From Lachnospiraceae bacterium (lineage in GTDB: Bacteria; Bacillota; Clostridia; Lachnospirales; Lachnospiraceae), in contig JAKSRT010000010.1 in assembly GCA_024403485.1 (NCBI GenBank), forward strand, positions 1 through 40,409: DNA of 40,409 nt, given 5' to 3'. The translations under genes and the position numbers were made by a program. How positions within the stretch are numbered: the first letter of the stretch is position 1; each line of letters starts with the position of its first letter. Shown one piece after another: positions 23,823-31,718 of the stretch. A model generated the notes under the pieces. The model was not told the origin of the DNA, did not search any database, and saw nothing but the letters and a program-made list of their open reading frames with translations.

Positions 23823-26798
23823 TTAATCAGTGTCCATACCGAATTCGGTTCGTTTTTTCTTAATTTCTTCGTCAATCTTAATCGAATAGTCGATAATCGT
23901 TTCACGAGTATCGTCTTTATCATTCAAAACTTTACGAATAGCATTTGATATATGACGTCCGGTATAGTATCCACCGGGAACTTCTCTAATACCTACTGTG
24001 TTGTCCCACTGTTCGTTAAGAATAGCAATTTCGGATGTGCTCCAGGGAAGACTGGAGAATGCATCTCTGTTTGCGGTTGCATAACGAGCTGATGAACCAA
24101 GAAGTGCTTCGATTTCTCTACCGAACTGGATCTGAACTTCGGGTCTTGACCACCACTTCATGAATTCCCATGACTTTGCTTTAATGCTTTCGCTGTCGGA
24201 AGCAATCATCATCGATGCGCTACCGGTAATAAAGTCTGAACGGTCGATAGTTCCGTCTTCTTTTTCTGTTCCCGGGATTAATGTAAAGTCCCAAAGACCT
24301 CTGATTTCGGGAGCTGATACAACCAATGTATTGTACATTGAGTAAGGTCCGATAATAAGCGGCATTTCACCTGAACGGAAACGGCTTACCGAGTCGTAAA
24401 TTGTAGGAAGACCGTAATCGTTAAAGTATCTTACATAATCGTCAAATGCTGCAATACCGGCTTCGGTATCAACTGTTGTATGAGTACCTAATTCATTGTA
24501 CATATCTCCGCCGTACTGATAGAGGAGTGAGAAGTACATCGAAAGGTCAGGCATGTTTGACATTGTTGCGGTTGTTGCAGCACCTGTTGTACTTGAACCT
24601 GCTGCGGTAGGAATACCAACCGATAAGTTGTTACCCTGAATTGTAGGTAACATTTCAATAAGTTCTTTCCAAGTATTTGGAACTCCAAGTTCGAGTTCTT
24701 CCAAAATATCTTCTCTGTAGAACATTACGTTGAAGGTCTGTGTTTCGGGCATACCGTAAATATGGCGATATACGATTTCACCGTTTTCAACATCATCAAG
24801 ACAGTACTGTTCATATGAGCTTGCCGAATAGTGTGCGAATACTTCTTCCCAGCCTTCAAACTGAGTTAAGTCTTCGGCCGCATTTCTAAGAGCGTAGTTT
24901 ACAGGTTGATCGGCACCTACGGAAAGAACTACGTTAGGTCCGCGTCCTGCAAGTACCGCATTAAGCAGTGCTGAAGGATCAATTACTTCTACGTTTACTT
25001 TGATTCCGGTTTCAGGAACAAAGCTTTCGTCGATAAGGGATTTAACGATTGTAACCTGGTCACGACCGGTAAGAACCCATACCTTAATAACTTCATCGTC
25101 ATCGGCATCATCATATACATTACCGATTGCGTTGTAATCAACAAAGAATGAAGCAAAGAAAGATTTTATTTCATGCCAAGCCTTGGTTACAAAGTTTGAC
25201 TTATCCTTTTTAAATTTAGCCTGTGAGCCGGTAATAACAAGGTAGTCAATATCAAGCTTTGTTTCGCTCATCTGTAACTGAGATGTACCAAGCGCTGTTA
25301 CATTATCTTTAAAGGTAACAAATTCTGTAGTAATCTTCTGAGGTCTCTTGATAAATCTTTCAAGCTGCTGTGCAACAGTCTGTGCACTTGCAATCTGATC
25401 TGATTTCTGACCGGAGAAAGCTGTCATATCATCAACGATCTTGAAGAGACGCATCTCTTCCATTCTCATTGCATCGATAATTTCAGGATAATCGGAATCA
25501 ATCTTATAGTCTCTGTACTTATCGGGGTTAACACCTGTAAGAACAAGAAGTTTTCTATAAATCTGGTTGAGTCTGAATGTTGAACTTTCAAGATCTGAAA
25601 GAATCTGACCTAAACCACCGAGAGTAGCTTCCAGTCTGATGGTGTGCTTACCTTTTTCAAGATAAATATCATAAGGTGTTCCGTTATCATCGGAAAGTGT
25701 CTTTGTTTCCCAATCAGTGTTGTATGCGAATGAAATTTCTTCCATCTCTGGGAAGGGGACCTCGCCGTCAATCGAAACGATACGGCTTGATACGCTACCA
25801 CGCTGATAGTTCTGACGTCCCTTTACGGTAACATTGTAGTAACCGTCTTCAGGAACTTCAAATTCCCATTCAATCCACTGTCCGGCCTGTTTCCAGGTAT
25901 CGCCGCCACAGTAGTTAAGCACTGTGTGAGTTACGCTTCCGGGAGAAGTGGTAGGTGATGATCTGTCATATTTAGCATAAAGTGAAGATTCCGAACGAAC
26001 GGTTGATTCTTCACCCTGAACAATCTGCACATAGTTAAGGCCTGCTTCAGTAGCAGAAACAGCCGGACGATTTGCACTGTACTGTGCATAATCAACGCTC
26101 TGCTTTACAGCCTTCACCTCAAGATTCTTAATTACGATAGGTTCATCAACGCCTTCCAAGCCAAAGGTGTTTTCGCCCTTTTCAAAATAGAACTTGTAAG
26201 GCTCTGTATAATAACCCATTTCATCTTTGAAATAGGAAGCCTGCCAGCCAAACTCTTCAACCTGAGTAGGTCTGATTTCATTGCCCTGGTTGTCAACCCT
26301 CTTAGGGCCGCCGTCTTTATACATACGTGTAAATACGCAGCTCTTGGCGCCGTCAAAAGGAAGTTCGTCATTAATATATACGGTTCTTTCGGCTGCAACG
26401 CCACGTGACTGAGGAATAAGATATTCCATATACACATTGTAAAAGCCTGTTTCGGGCACATTTACCTTCCAGGTAACCTTTGAAGTCTCAGATGTGTAAA
26501 GTGCTTTTTCAACACCTTCATCTTTATAATCAGATACAACTTCAACTTCTCCTTCGCTTGTATACTTAAAAAGATCAATAGTTGCATCCTTATCGGCTTC
26601 TTTAGCATCGCTGTAATCAGAAAGATAGCCTGCATAAGTACCGGTACGTTCAAGTCCGATAACATCCTTGCTGAGATCAGCATTGGCATACTTGTCGTGG
26701 AAGTCGTCAACCTGTCTTAATGACAAAAGAACGCACAGAAGCACAACTGCTCCTACGACTCCTAACACGATAAGCACTTTTTTTAAGTTCTCGTTCAT
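23823..26798 (-). CDS. Membrane-anchored sugar-binding protein with N-terminal carbohydrate-binding-like modules
   Basis: A 991-aa protein, more than twice a normal solute-binding protein. An uncleaved TM (~6-27) anchors it; VLLC is not a convincing lipobox. Two beta-sandwich segments follow (~85-235 and ~245-400). Each has the pattern of CBM6/CBM35-like domains (WKVNVPETGFYNVYMEY; WEFEVPEDGYYNVTVKG; then IRLEATLGGLGQI). A helical region (~410-550) leads to the family-1 binding-protein fold (~570-991; VWVLTGRDQ, GPYSMYNTL, WSRPEVQIQFG). It heads the transport cluster with a GGAGG site, divergent from the AraC gene. The modules may hold polymeric or decorated xylan near the transporter; ligand specificity is inferred from context only. 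Confidence 0.9.
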   Translation of the reverse strand: MNENLKKVLIVLGVVGAVVLLCVLLSLRQVDDFHDKYANADLSKDVIGLERTGTYAGYLSDYSDAKEADKDATIDLFKYTSEGEVEVVSDYKDEGVEKALYTSETSKVTWKVNVPETGFYNVYMEYLIPQSRGVAAERTVYINDELPFDGAKSCVFTRMYKDGGPKRVDNQGNEIRPTQVEEFGWQASYFKDEMGYYTEPYKFYFEKGENTFGLEGVDEPIVIKNLEVKAVKQSVDYAQYSANRPAVSATEAGLNYVQIVQGEESTVRSESSLYAKYDRSSPTTSPGSVTHTVLNYCGGDTWKQAGQWIEWEFEVPEDGYYNVTVKGRQNYQRGSVSSRIVSIDGEVPFPEMEEISFAYNTDWETKTLSDDNGTPYDIYLEKGKHTIRLEATLGGLGQILSDLESSTFRLNQIYRKLLVLTGVNPDKYRDYKIDSDYPEIIDAMRMEEMRLFKIVDDMTAFSGQKSDQIASAQTVAQQLERFIKRPQKITTEFVTFKDNVTALGTSQLQMSETKLDIDYLVITGSQAKFKKDKSNFVTKAWHEIKSFFASFFVDYNAIGNVYDDADDDEVIKVWVLTGRDQVTIVKSLIDESFVPETGIKVNVEVIDPSALLNAVLAGRGPNVVLSVGADQPVNYALRNAAEDLTQFEGWEEVFAHYSASSYEQYCLDDVENGEIVYRHIYGMPETQTFNVMFYREDILEELELGVPNTWKELIEMLPTIQGNNLSVGIPTAAGSSTTGAATTATMSNMPDLSMYFSLLYQYGGDMYNELGTHTTVDTEAGIAAFDDYVRYFNDYGLPTIYDSVSRFRSGEMPLIIGPYSMYNTLVVSAPEIRGLWDFTLIPGTEKEDGTIDRSDFITGSASMMIASDSESIKAKSWEFMKWWSRPEVQIQFGREIEALLGSSARYATANRDAFSSLPWSTSEIAILNEQWDNTVGIREVPGGYYTGRHISNAIRKVLNDKDDTRETIIDYSIKIDEEIKKKRTEFGMDTD

Positions 26799-26884
26799 AA
26801 GTTTCCTCCAAAAACCTGGGCGAAGACATAGTTTTACTTAAGTCTTCTTTTTACAAATAATAGTTTATTAAGAATCTATAAACT

Positions 26885-26902
26885 GCACTAACTAAATAGT
26901 GC
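26885..26902. promoter_or_regulatory. Dyad GCACTA-N6-TAGTGC in the divergent promoter region
   Basis: A perfect 6-bp inverted repeat in the 249-nt gap between the modular binding-protein gene and the AraC gene. It lies 87 nt from the former and just beside the AGCAATATTTG motif at 26912-26922. Its position suits an operator for the transport cluster; the binding protein is unknown. Confidence 0.4.
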
Positions 26903-26911
26903 TATAAATCG

Positions 26912-26924
26912 AGCAATATTTGCG
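26912..26924. promoter_or_regulatory. AGCAATATTTGCG motif shared with the 15058-15106 repeat
   Basis: This AGCAATATTTG stretch is identical to the core of both arms of the inverted repeat before the second binding-protein gene. Three copies in the two regulatory gaps of the same cluster suggest a site for a common regulator. GCAA-TAT-TTGC within it is itself a short dyad. AT-rich background makes chance recurrence possible. Confidence 0.4.
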
Positions 26925-26953
26925 ATTTGATTTATCATTTTTTATTCTTTTTT

Positions 26954-26983
26954 TTGCATTTTTGCCCAAATATGTGGTAAAAT
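26954..26983 (+). promoter_or_regulatory. Promoter of the AraC-family regulator gene
   Basis: A TTGCAT -35 box (26954-26959) and a TAAAAT -10 box (26978-26983) are separated by 18 bp, with a TGG extension directly before the -10 (extended -10). Start of transcription is expected near 26990, leaving a leader of about 58 nt. Confidence 0.6.
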
Positions 26984-27047
26984 GAACAAAAATCGAACAA
27001 AACGGATGGCAATATGTACATATATAATTGCTATGCGAGGATTATAA

Positions 27048-27995
27048 ATGGCAAATAATACAAACAATGAAAATATACAGCAGTACAACCATGTAAACTC
27101 AGATTATCTCGGTTTCAGGAATATGCAGGATACTCAGGAGGTTGTACAGTTTCATGACAGCAGCCTTCATCGTATCTGGCTCAATGATCTGCCTGTTTCT
27201 TATTCAGCCCATTGGCATTCCGCTGTCGAAATAATCGTTCCCGTAGAAAATTATTACGATGTAGCCGCAGGCAACGTGCTTTACCATGTAGAGCCGGGCA
27301 ATATCATCATTATTCCTCCCGGAGAACTTCATGAGTTAAAGGCTCCTCCGGAAGGAAAGCGTTTTGTTTTCCTGATGAACATTTCCCTCATAAGCCGATT
27401 AAAAGGTTTTGCCGGGATTCAGGCCCTGCTTGCCAGACCCTTATTAATAACAAAAGAAAACTATTCCCATATCTACGAAGATATTTACGAAATTCTTGTT
27501 CAGATTCGCAATGAATATTTTCAAAACAGTGAATTTGCCGAGTTGATTATACAGGCAAAATTATTGGAATTATTTATAAAAATCGGTGAAAACAAAGTCA
27601 ACACTGACGAACTTTTCCCTGCCGTTCGCCCTTATAAACAGAAAGAATATGTTCAAAAGTTTAATCAGACGCTTGAATATATCGATTCACATTATATGGA
27701 AGACATTTCGCTTGAAAGTGTTGCCTTCCAGGCCGGTTTCAGCAAATTTCATTTTTCAAGACTGTTTAAACAGTACACGGATTACACCTTCTGCGACTAC
27801 CTTTGCTACCGAAGAATCAAGGCGGCTGAAGAATTACTGGCAATTCCTGATTTTTCCATTACGGATGTTGCGATGCAGGCAGGCTTTTCAAGCATTTCTA
27901 CCTTCAATCGTTTATTTAAGCAGCAAAAAGGATGTTCCCCCAGCGAATACCGCTCAAAAAACAATCGGTATACCGTAAAACGCAGTGCAAAATAA
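27048..27995 (+). CDS. AraC-family transcriptional regulator (cupin sensor, HTH output)
   Basis: A 315-aa regulator. The N-terminal cupin has the usual AraC-binding signature: HWHS at 55-58, then VEPGNIIIIPPGELHE (~81-96). The DNA-binding domain (~203-308) has both helix-turn-helix units: ISLESVAFQAGFSKFHFSRLFKQ and ITDVAMQAGFSSISTFNRLFKQ, ending GCSPSEYR. The cupin probably senses a xylan-derived sugar. GAGG lies 7 nt before the ATG. It is transcribed divergently from the sugar-transport cluster and is the only classical transcription regulator in the xylan part of the window, so it is the prime candidate activator. Direct repeats at 14981-15011 fit this type of protein. Confidence 0.95.
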   Translation: MANNTNNENIQQYNHVNSDYLGFRNMQDTQEVVQFHDSSLHRIWLNDLPVSYSAHWHSAVEIIVPVENYYDVAAGNVLYHVEPGNIIIIPPGELHELKAPPEGKRFVFLMNISLISRLKGFAGIQALLARPLLITKENYSHIYEDIYEILVQIRNEYFQNSEFAELIIQAKLLELFIKIGENKVNTDELFPAVRPYKQKEYVQKFNQTLEYIDSHYMEDISLESVAFQAGFSKFHFSRLFKQYTDYTFCDYLCYRRIKAAEELLAIPDFSITDVAMQAGFSSISTFNRLFKQQKGCSPSEYRSKNNRYTVKRSAK

Positions 27996-28012
27996 AAAAT
28001 TTCCGTTTTAAT

Positions 28013-28040
28013 GTATGAATTTATTCAAGCATATTCATAC
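28013..28040. repeat. 8-bp inverted repeat after the regulator gene
   Basis: GTATGAAT (28013-28020) and ATTCATAC (28033-28040) are perfectly complementary with a 12-nt spacer. It sits just before the stronger terminator hairpin, so the convergent gap holds two stem-loops in tandem. There is no T-run, so its role is unclear. Confidence 0.5.
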
Positions 28041-28062
28041 GCTCGGCTCCTTGTCGTAACAT

Positions 28063-28095
28063 AAAAGAGTTTCGCAACTATTGCGAAACTCTTTT
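28063..28095. terminator. Bidirectional intrinsic terminator
   Basis: A perfect 15-bp inverted repeat (28063-28077 with 28081-28095, AAAAGAGTTTCGCAA and its complement) with a 3-nt loop lies between the convergent AraC gene (stop 27995) and GH43 gene (stop 28099). T-rich sequence follows on both strands, so it serves both genes. Confidence 0.92.
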
Positions 28096-28098
28096 GTA

Positions 28099-29649
28099 TT
28101 ATTCATATCTGTATTTAAAATCCGTAAATACCGCTTCACCGCCGGTTTTTCTGGTTGAGTAGACAAAAAGTCCGAATCTGCATCCTGTAAAATGATCAAG
28201 TCTGAAGTACAGTTTAATCGCATTTCCAACCTTTGCCCACTTACCGTCTTCTTTCAAATAGAAGAAATCGAGCTTATCCTGCATATTTTCAAAATTAGGC
28301 TTTAGGCAAAGCGTAACTTTCGGTCCGCTCAAACGAATCTTATCGACAACTTCGCCCGGCAGAAAATCTCCGCTTGCACCTATCTTAGCCGGTGCATTGG
28401 AATTGTCTCTTACAACTTTTATAAGAAAATAATTTCCCGCATGTTTGGTTACAGCCAAAAATCCATATGTTCCCTGGAGTGCGCAGAGACCTGCAACATC
28501 GCCTTCGTTAAGTCCGGTTCCGTCAACAGTGACCTCAGCCTCACATTTAGGATACATCATTCTCTGAGTAAGTGTATTCTTGGCATAAGTAAGATTTGAT
28601 GCAATCTTTCCGGTTTTGATAGCCAGTCCGCCTTCCGGCTTTATATACCAGTTCGAATCATCCGGAACATGATTCCACTGCCATTGAAGTTTCAAAGACG
28701 GTTTGTCAGCTTCAGCTTCATCATCAAGCTCAAACGAATCGGATGTGAAAAGCGGTTCATATCTGTAATACGGACGGCTGCTGGCAATTTCCATTCGGCT
28801 CGGAACCTTTCCGTTCACACCGAATACAGGCTTTTCTTTATCCCAGCTTACAGGAAGAAGAACCGGAATTCGTCCTACTGCCCCGCTGTCCTGGAACAAA
28901 ACCGCATACCACTTTCCTGAGGGTGTATCAATAATACCACCCTGTGCAACTCCCTGTCCCGAAACTCCGCGGTCATCGCAGAACACGGTTTCGCCGACAT
29001 ATTCGCCATCCACACTGTCGCTTATAAAGCAGCATTCTTCTCTCATTCCGCCCTTAGGCCAGTGAATGGTAAAAATATAATATTTTCCGTTTATTTTATA
29101 AAAGTGAGCACCTTCATGTCCAAGACCTTCATAGCCTTCGGGTTCTCTGATAATAACCTTATCCGTTCCTTCAACAGGTCCTGTTAAATCTTTGTCCAGT
29201 TCGACTAAGTGAATCTCTCTGTTTCCGTATACAAGATAATTTTTTCCATTATCATCAAATAAAAGAGAGCAGTCATGATAATAACCTTTAATAGTGCTTT
29301 TCTTCCAGCTTCCGGCTATATCTTTTGTTGTAAAATGATATGTGGTCTGTGTAAAATGACTCACAAAAATAACATGAAAAACTCCGTCTTTATATCTAAA
29401 ACACGGAGCCCACATTCCCCCGGCATAATTGCTGAATTCCATATCCAGTCTTTCCTGGGGTGTATCATCCAGGGAATCAAAAATATAGGAAACTATCTCC
29501 CAGTTCTTTAAATCATACGAACGGAGAACAGCACCACCGGGCATAAAGTACATAGTTGTACTAACCATATAGTAAGTATCGTCAACACGGATAACATCCG
29601 GATCCGGATAATCACATTTTAAAATTGGATTAATTGCTGACTCTGACAT
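28099..29649 (-). CDS. Intracellular GH43 beta-xylosidase / alpha-L-arabinofuranosidase
   Basis: A second family-43 enzyme, only distantly similar to the one at 4010. Catalytic residues: base Asp16 (DYPDPD), pKa modulator Asp126 (YHDCS) and acid Glu179 (LGHEGAH). The propeller spans ~5-300 and a C-terminal beta-sandwich ~310-516. The N-terminal signature (PILKCDYPDPDVIRVDDTYY, MYFMPGGAV) suggests GH43 subfamily 10, where xylosidase and arabinofuranosidase activities occur; that placement is from memory. There is no signal peptide, so it works on imported oligomers. It lies 158 nt after the GH8 gene. A TATAAT on the minus strand (29695-29690) without a clear -35 may give it its own promoter; nothing else is seen in that gap. 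Confidence 0.93.
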   Translation of the reverse strand: MSESAINPILKCDYPDPDVIRVDDTYYMVSTTMYFMPGGAVLRSYDLKNWEIVSYIFDSLDDTPQERLDMEFSNYAGGMWAPCFRYKDGVFHVIFVSHFTQTTYHFTTKDIAGSWKKSTIKGYYHDCSLLFDDNGKNYLVYGNREIHLVELDKDLTGPVEGTDKVIIREPEGYEGLGHEGAHFYKINGKYYIFTIHWPKGGMREECCFISDSVDGEYVGETVFCDDRGVSGQGVAQGGIIDTPSGKWYAVLFQDSGAVGRIPVLLPVSWDKEKPVFGVNGKVPSRMEIASSRPYYRYEPLFTSDSFELDDEAEADKPSLKLQWQWNHVPDDSNWYIKPEGGLAIKTGKIASNLTYAKNTLTQRMMYPKCEAEVTVDGTGLNEGDVAGLCALQGTYGFLAVTKHAGNYFLIKVVRDNSNAPAKIGASGDFLPGEVVDKIRLSGPKVTLCLKPNFENMQDKLDFFYLKEDGKWAKVGNAIKLYFRLDHFTGCRFGLFVYSTRKTGGEAVFTDFKYRYE

Positions 29650-29807
29650 GATTTAGTCCTTTCAAACATAATTTCCTAATATAAGAATGATTATAGTTTG
29701 AAAAAGAAGGGCATTCTTCTTAATAATTGTCAGTAAATAGTCAAATTATGCGAAAACCTATACATCGTCCAAAAAATAAACCGGACAAAAAAATACAGGA
29801 CAATGTA

Positions 29808-30929
29808 CTAATATACTCTGTAATTTCCGCTCAATGCCAGAAAAGCGAAGAAGTACAGGCAGTTGTCATAGTATCTTCTTTCTCCTTTTCTTAATGGAGT
29901 ATTGTAAAATTTGGTAAGCCACTCTTTTGACAAGTCATTGGCACCTGTAAGAATTATTGTTTCCGCAACCGTTGCAAGCAGTCCGATAGGATGAAGCGCC
30001 GCCTCTCCTGCAATTCTTCCGTCCACCTCATAAATACGGAAAGTATCCTTTCTCATATCCTCAAGAAGAAACTTCTGCATATTTTCGCCCACTTTGAACT
30101 GCTCCCCATTTCCACCGTTCCAAAGATAATCAAGGGAAATGTTGGCTGCGGTTCTATAGGCATCAGAGTAAAACCAGTTATGTCTGATATCTGCCCAGGG
30201 AAGGGGTTTGTTCATAGGACTTCCGTCGAATTCAGCATACTCTGAAGAGAAACCGGTAACCGGGTCACAAGCCTTTGCCAGATATTCTCTGCTCGCCTTT
30301 GCTGCTTCGCGTAAAAACTCCTTATCTTCATCAAAGGCCCATTCTGCCATCAAATCGTAGAAATGAGGCAAATGATAGGACGGATCTGTGTAAGGACATC
30401 CGGGAACAAAAAGAATCTGATGATTGTCGGCATTAAACATGGGCTCACCGCTTCTTCCGTTGCTTCCCTTGTTAATCATGGCAGACAGTATTTTCTTTGC
30501 TTCTTTTGAATATTCAAAAATACCCTCTCCGTCACCCCATCTGTGAGATGCAAAGAAAAGGGCCATAGCATAATACTCCTCTCCATCGGGAGCCGGACCG
30601 TGTGAGTTCTTTTTTCCGTTGGTCTGACATGACCACGCAAAGTATCCCTCATTAGTTCCCTCATCCATAAACATGTATGTCTTTGACCACTTCCAGATTC
30701 GATCAAACTGTTCTTTCATATCCAGCTGAACGCAAATCATCATTCCGTAGCTCATACCTTCAGTTCTTGCATCATAGTTACCGGTATCCATTATGTATCC
30801 TAAATCGTCGCCCTGGTCGAAATATACCTTATCTTCACCAAAGAAATATTCCTGTTTGATTTCTTCCAGTCTTTTTGCGGTTTCCTCATCAGAAATTCCT
30901 ATTTCATTGAACCAGTTTTTAAATTCCAT
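29808..30929 (-). CDS. GH8 reducing-end xylose-releasing exo-oligoxylanase (Rex type)
   Basis: Family-8 glycoside hydrolase, 373 aa, an (alpha/alpha)6 barrel without signal peptide. Rex enzymes (EC 3.2.1.156) remove xylose from the reducing end of xylo-oligosaccharides inside the cell. Catalytic acid Glu57 (ARTEGMSYGM), Asp115 (APDGEEYY) and base Asp256 (YSDAYRTAANI) match the Bacillus halodurans Rex triad in order and nearly in spacing. The length fits Rex (~380 aa) rather than secreted GH8 cellulases. The start is set at 30929, with AGAGGA well placed before it; an ATG six codons earlier overlaps that site. A perfect 24-bp palindrome lies 39 nt upstream. The gene is followed by a GH43 gene, so the two complete xylo-oligomer breakdown. 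Confidence 0.93.
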   Translation of the reverse strand: MEFKNWFNEIGISDEETAKRLEEIKQEYFFGEDKVYFDQGDDLGYIMDTGNYDARTEGMSYGMMICVQLDMKEQFDRIWKWSKTYMFMDEGTNEGYFAWSCQTNGKKNSHGPAPDGEEYYAMALFFASHRWGDGEGIFEYSKEAKKILSAMINKGSNGRSGEPMFNADNHQILFVPGCPYTDPSYHLPHFYDLMAEWAFDEDKEFLREAAKASREYLAKACDPVTGFSSEYAEFDGSPMNKPLPWADIRHNWFYSDAYRTAANISLDYLWNGGNGEQFKVGENMQKFLLEDMRKDTFRIYEVDGRIAGEAALHPIGLLATVAETIILTGANDLSKEWLTKFYNTPLRKGERRYYDNCLYFFAFLALSGNYRVY

Positions 30930-30967
30930 TCCAATTCCTCTTTTCATTCCTTAATAAATTCAGCAAA

Positions 30968-30991
30968 TCAGCATCCCAATTGGGATGCTGA
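30968..30991. promoter_or_regulatory. Perfect 24-bp palindrome between the motility operon and the GH8 gene
   Basis: TCAGCATCCCAATTGGGATGCTGA reads identically on both strands. On the minus strand it follows the last motility-operon gene (stop 31003) and precedes GH8. As RNA it gives a 10-bp stem with an AAUU loop, but only a short T-run follows, so it may be a weak terminator. A TTGGGA/TATTAA pair (30979-30974 and 30956-30951, 17-bp spacing) would place its right half over a -35 box, so it may equally be an operator. Confidence 0.55.
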
Positions 30992-31002
30992 AATCAAAAC
31001 TA

Positions 31003-31704
31003 CTAATTTCTTCGTGTGATAATTCTGGCCATATCATCAAAATCAAGTCCAAATTCAATTTTATATGTACCTACACTTATAACCTTATCGTATCCGTTGG
31101 CACATAAAAATTTGTCAAATTCAACAGCTGATTCAACCAGACCTGCTTCGTACATTCTTCTGGCAACACTCACTGAACTGTCTCCTCGTATTATTACAAT
31201 TTCTACAGCGTCGCCTTCATTTGTATAACCTTTTTCATCTCCGGGAAGAGGATTTATTGCGGGAGGTGTTTTTTCCTCATCTGCCTCTTCTATCAAATCA
31301 GGGTCTTCGCTATTGGCATCCGTACCCGTTACATTTTCTTCGGCAACCTCTCCCGTATCATTCGAATTTTCACTTTCCGAAATGATGGGAGGTACCGTAA
31401 CTTCATCTTTTTCCTTAAAAGGTGCTTCTTCAGGCTCGTCGGTATTGTCGGCCATATTTTCTTCCACCTCGGTACCGTCTGAATTCACATCGTTCTGTTC
31501 ATTATCTTCGACAATATTTGCAGATATCTCCGAAGTATTGTTATTTACACCGGTCAGAGTCGAGGACTCAGTCATTCCCAGTTCGGACGCTCTTTTTTTA
31601 ATGTCAGCATCCGACATTTTATAGTTTTTGGTCCCAATCCCCAAAACAAGGGCAGCAACAATAAGTCCCGCTCCTATTCCTCTAGAATAGGATTTTAAAT
31701 TCAT
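31003..31704 (-). CDS. Membrane-anchored protein with MltG/YceG N-domain-like C-terminus
   Basis: A 233-aa protein with an N-terminal TM (~8-24) and a long acidic, low-complexity extracytoplasmic linker (~45-155). A compact C-terminal domain (~160-233: VEIVIIRGDSSVSVARRMYEAGLVESAVEFDKFL, then VGTYKIEFGLDFDDMARII) resembles the LysM-like N-terminal domain of MltG/YceG transglycosylases. The catalytic domain is absent, so it is not an enzyme; it may bind peptidoglycan. It is the last gene of the fla/che operon, 14 nt after the DUF6115 gene. Its role in motility is inferred from position only. Confidence 0.8.
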   Translation of the reverse strand: MNLKSYSRGIGAGLIVAALVLGIGTKNYKMSDADIKKRASELGMTESSTLTGVNNNTSEISANIVEDNEQNDVNSDGTEVEENMADNTDEPEEAPFKEKDEVTVPPIISESENSNDTGEVAEENVTGTDANSEDPDLIEEADEEKTPPAINPLPGDEKGYTNEGDAVEIVIIRGDSSVSVARRMYEAGLVESAVEFDKFLCANGYDKVISVGTYKIEFGLDFDDMARIITRRN

Positions 31705-31718
31705 ATCACAAAATTCCT

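Noticed and set aside
26822-26852. GAAGAC/GTCTTC hairpin plus T-run on the plus strand
   Set aside because: It resembles a terminator but no plus-strand transcript comes from the left; it is only part of the leader of the minus-strand binding-protein gene.
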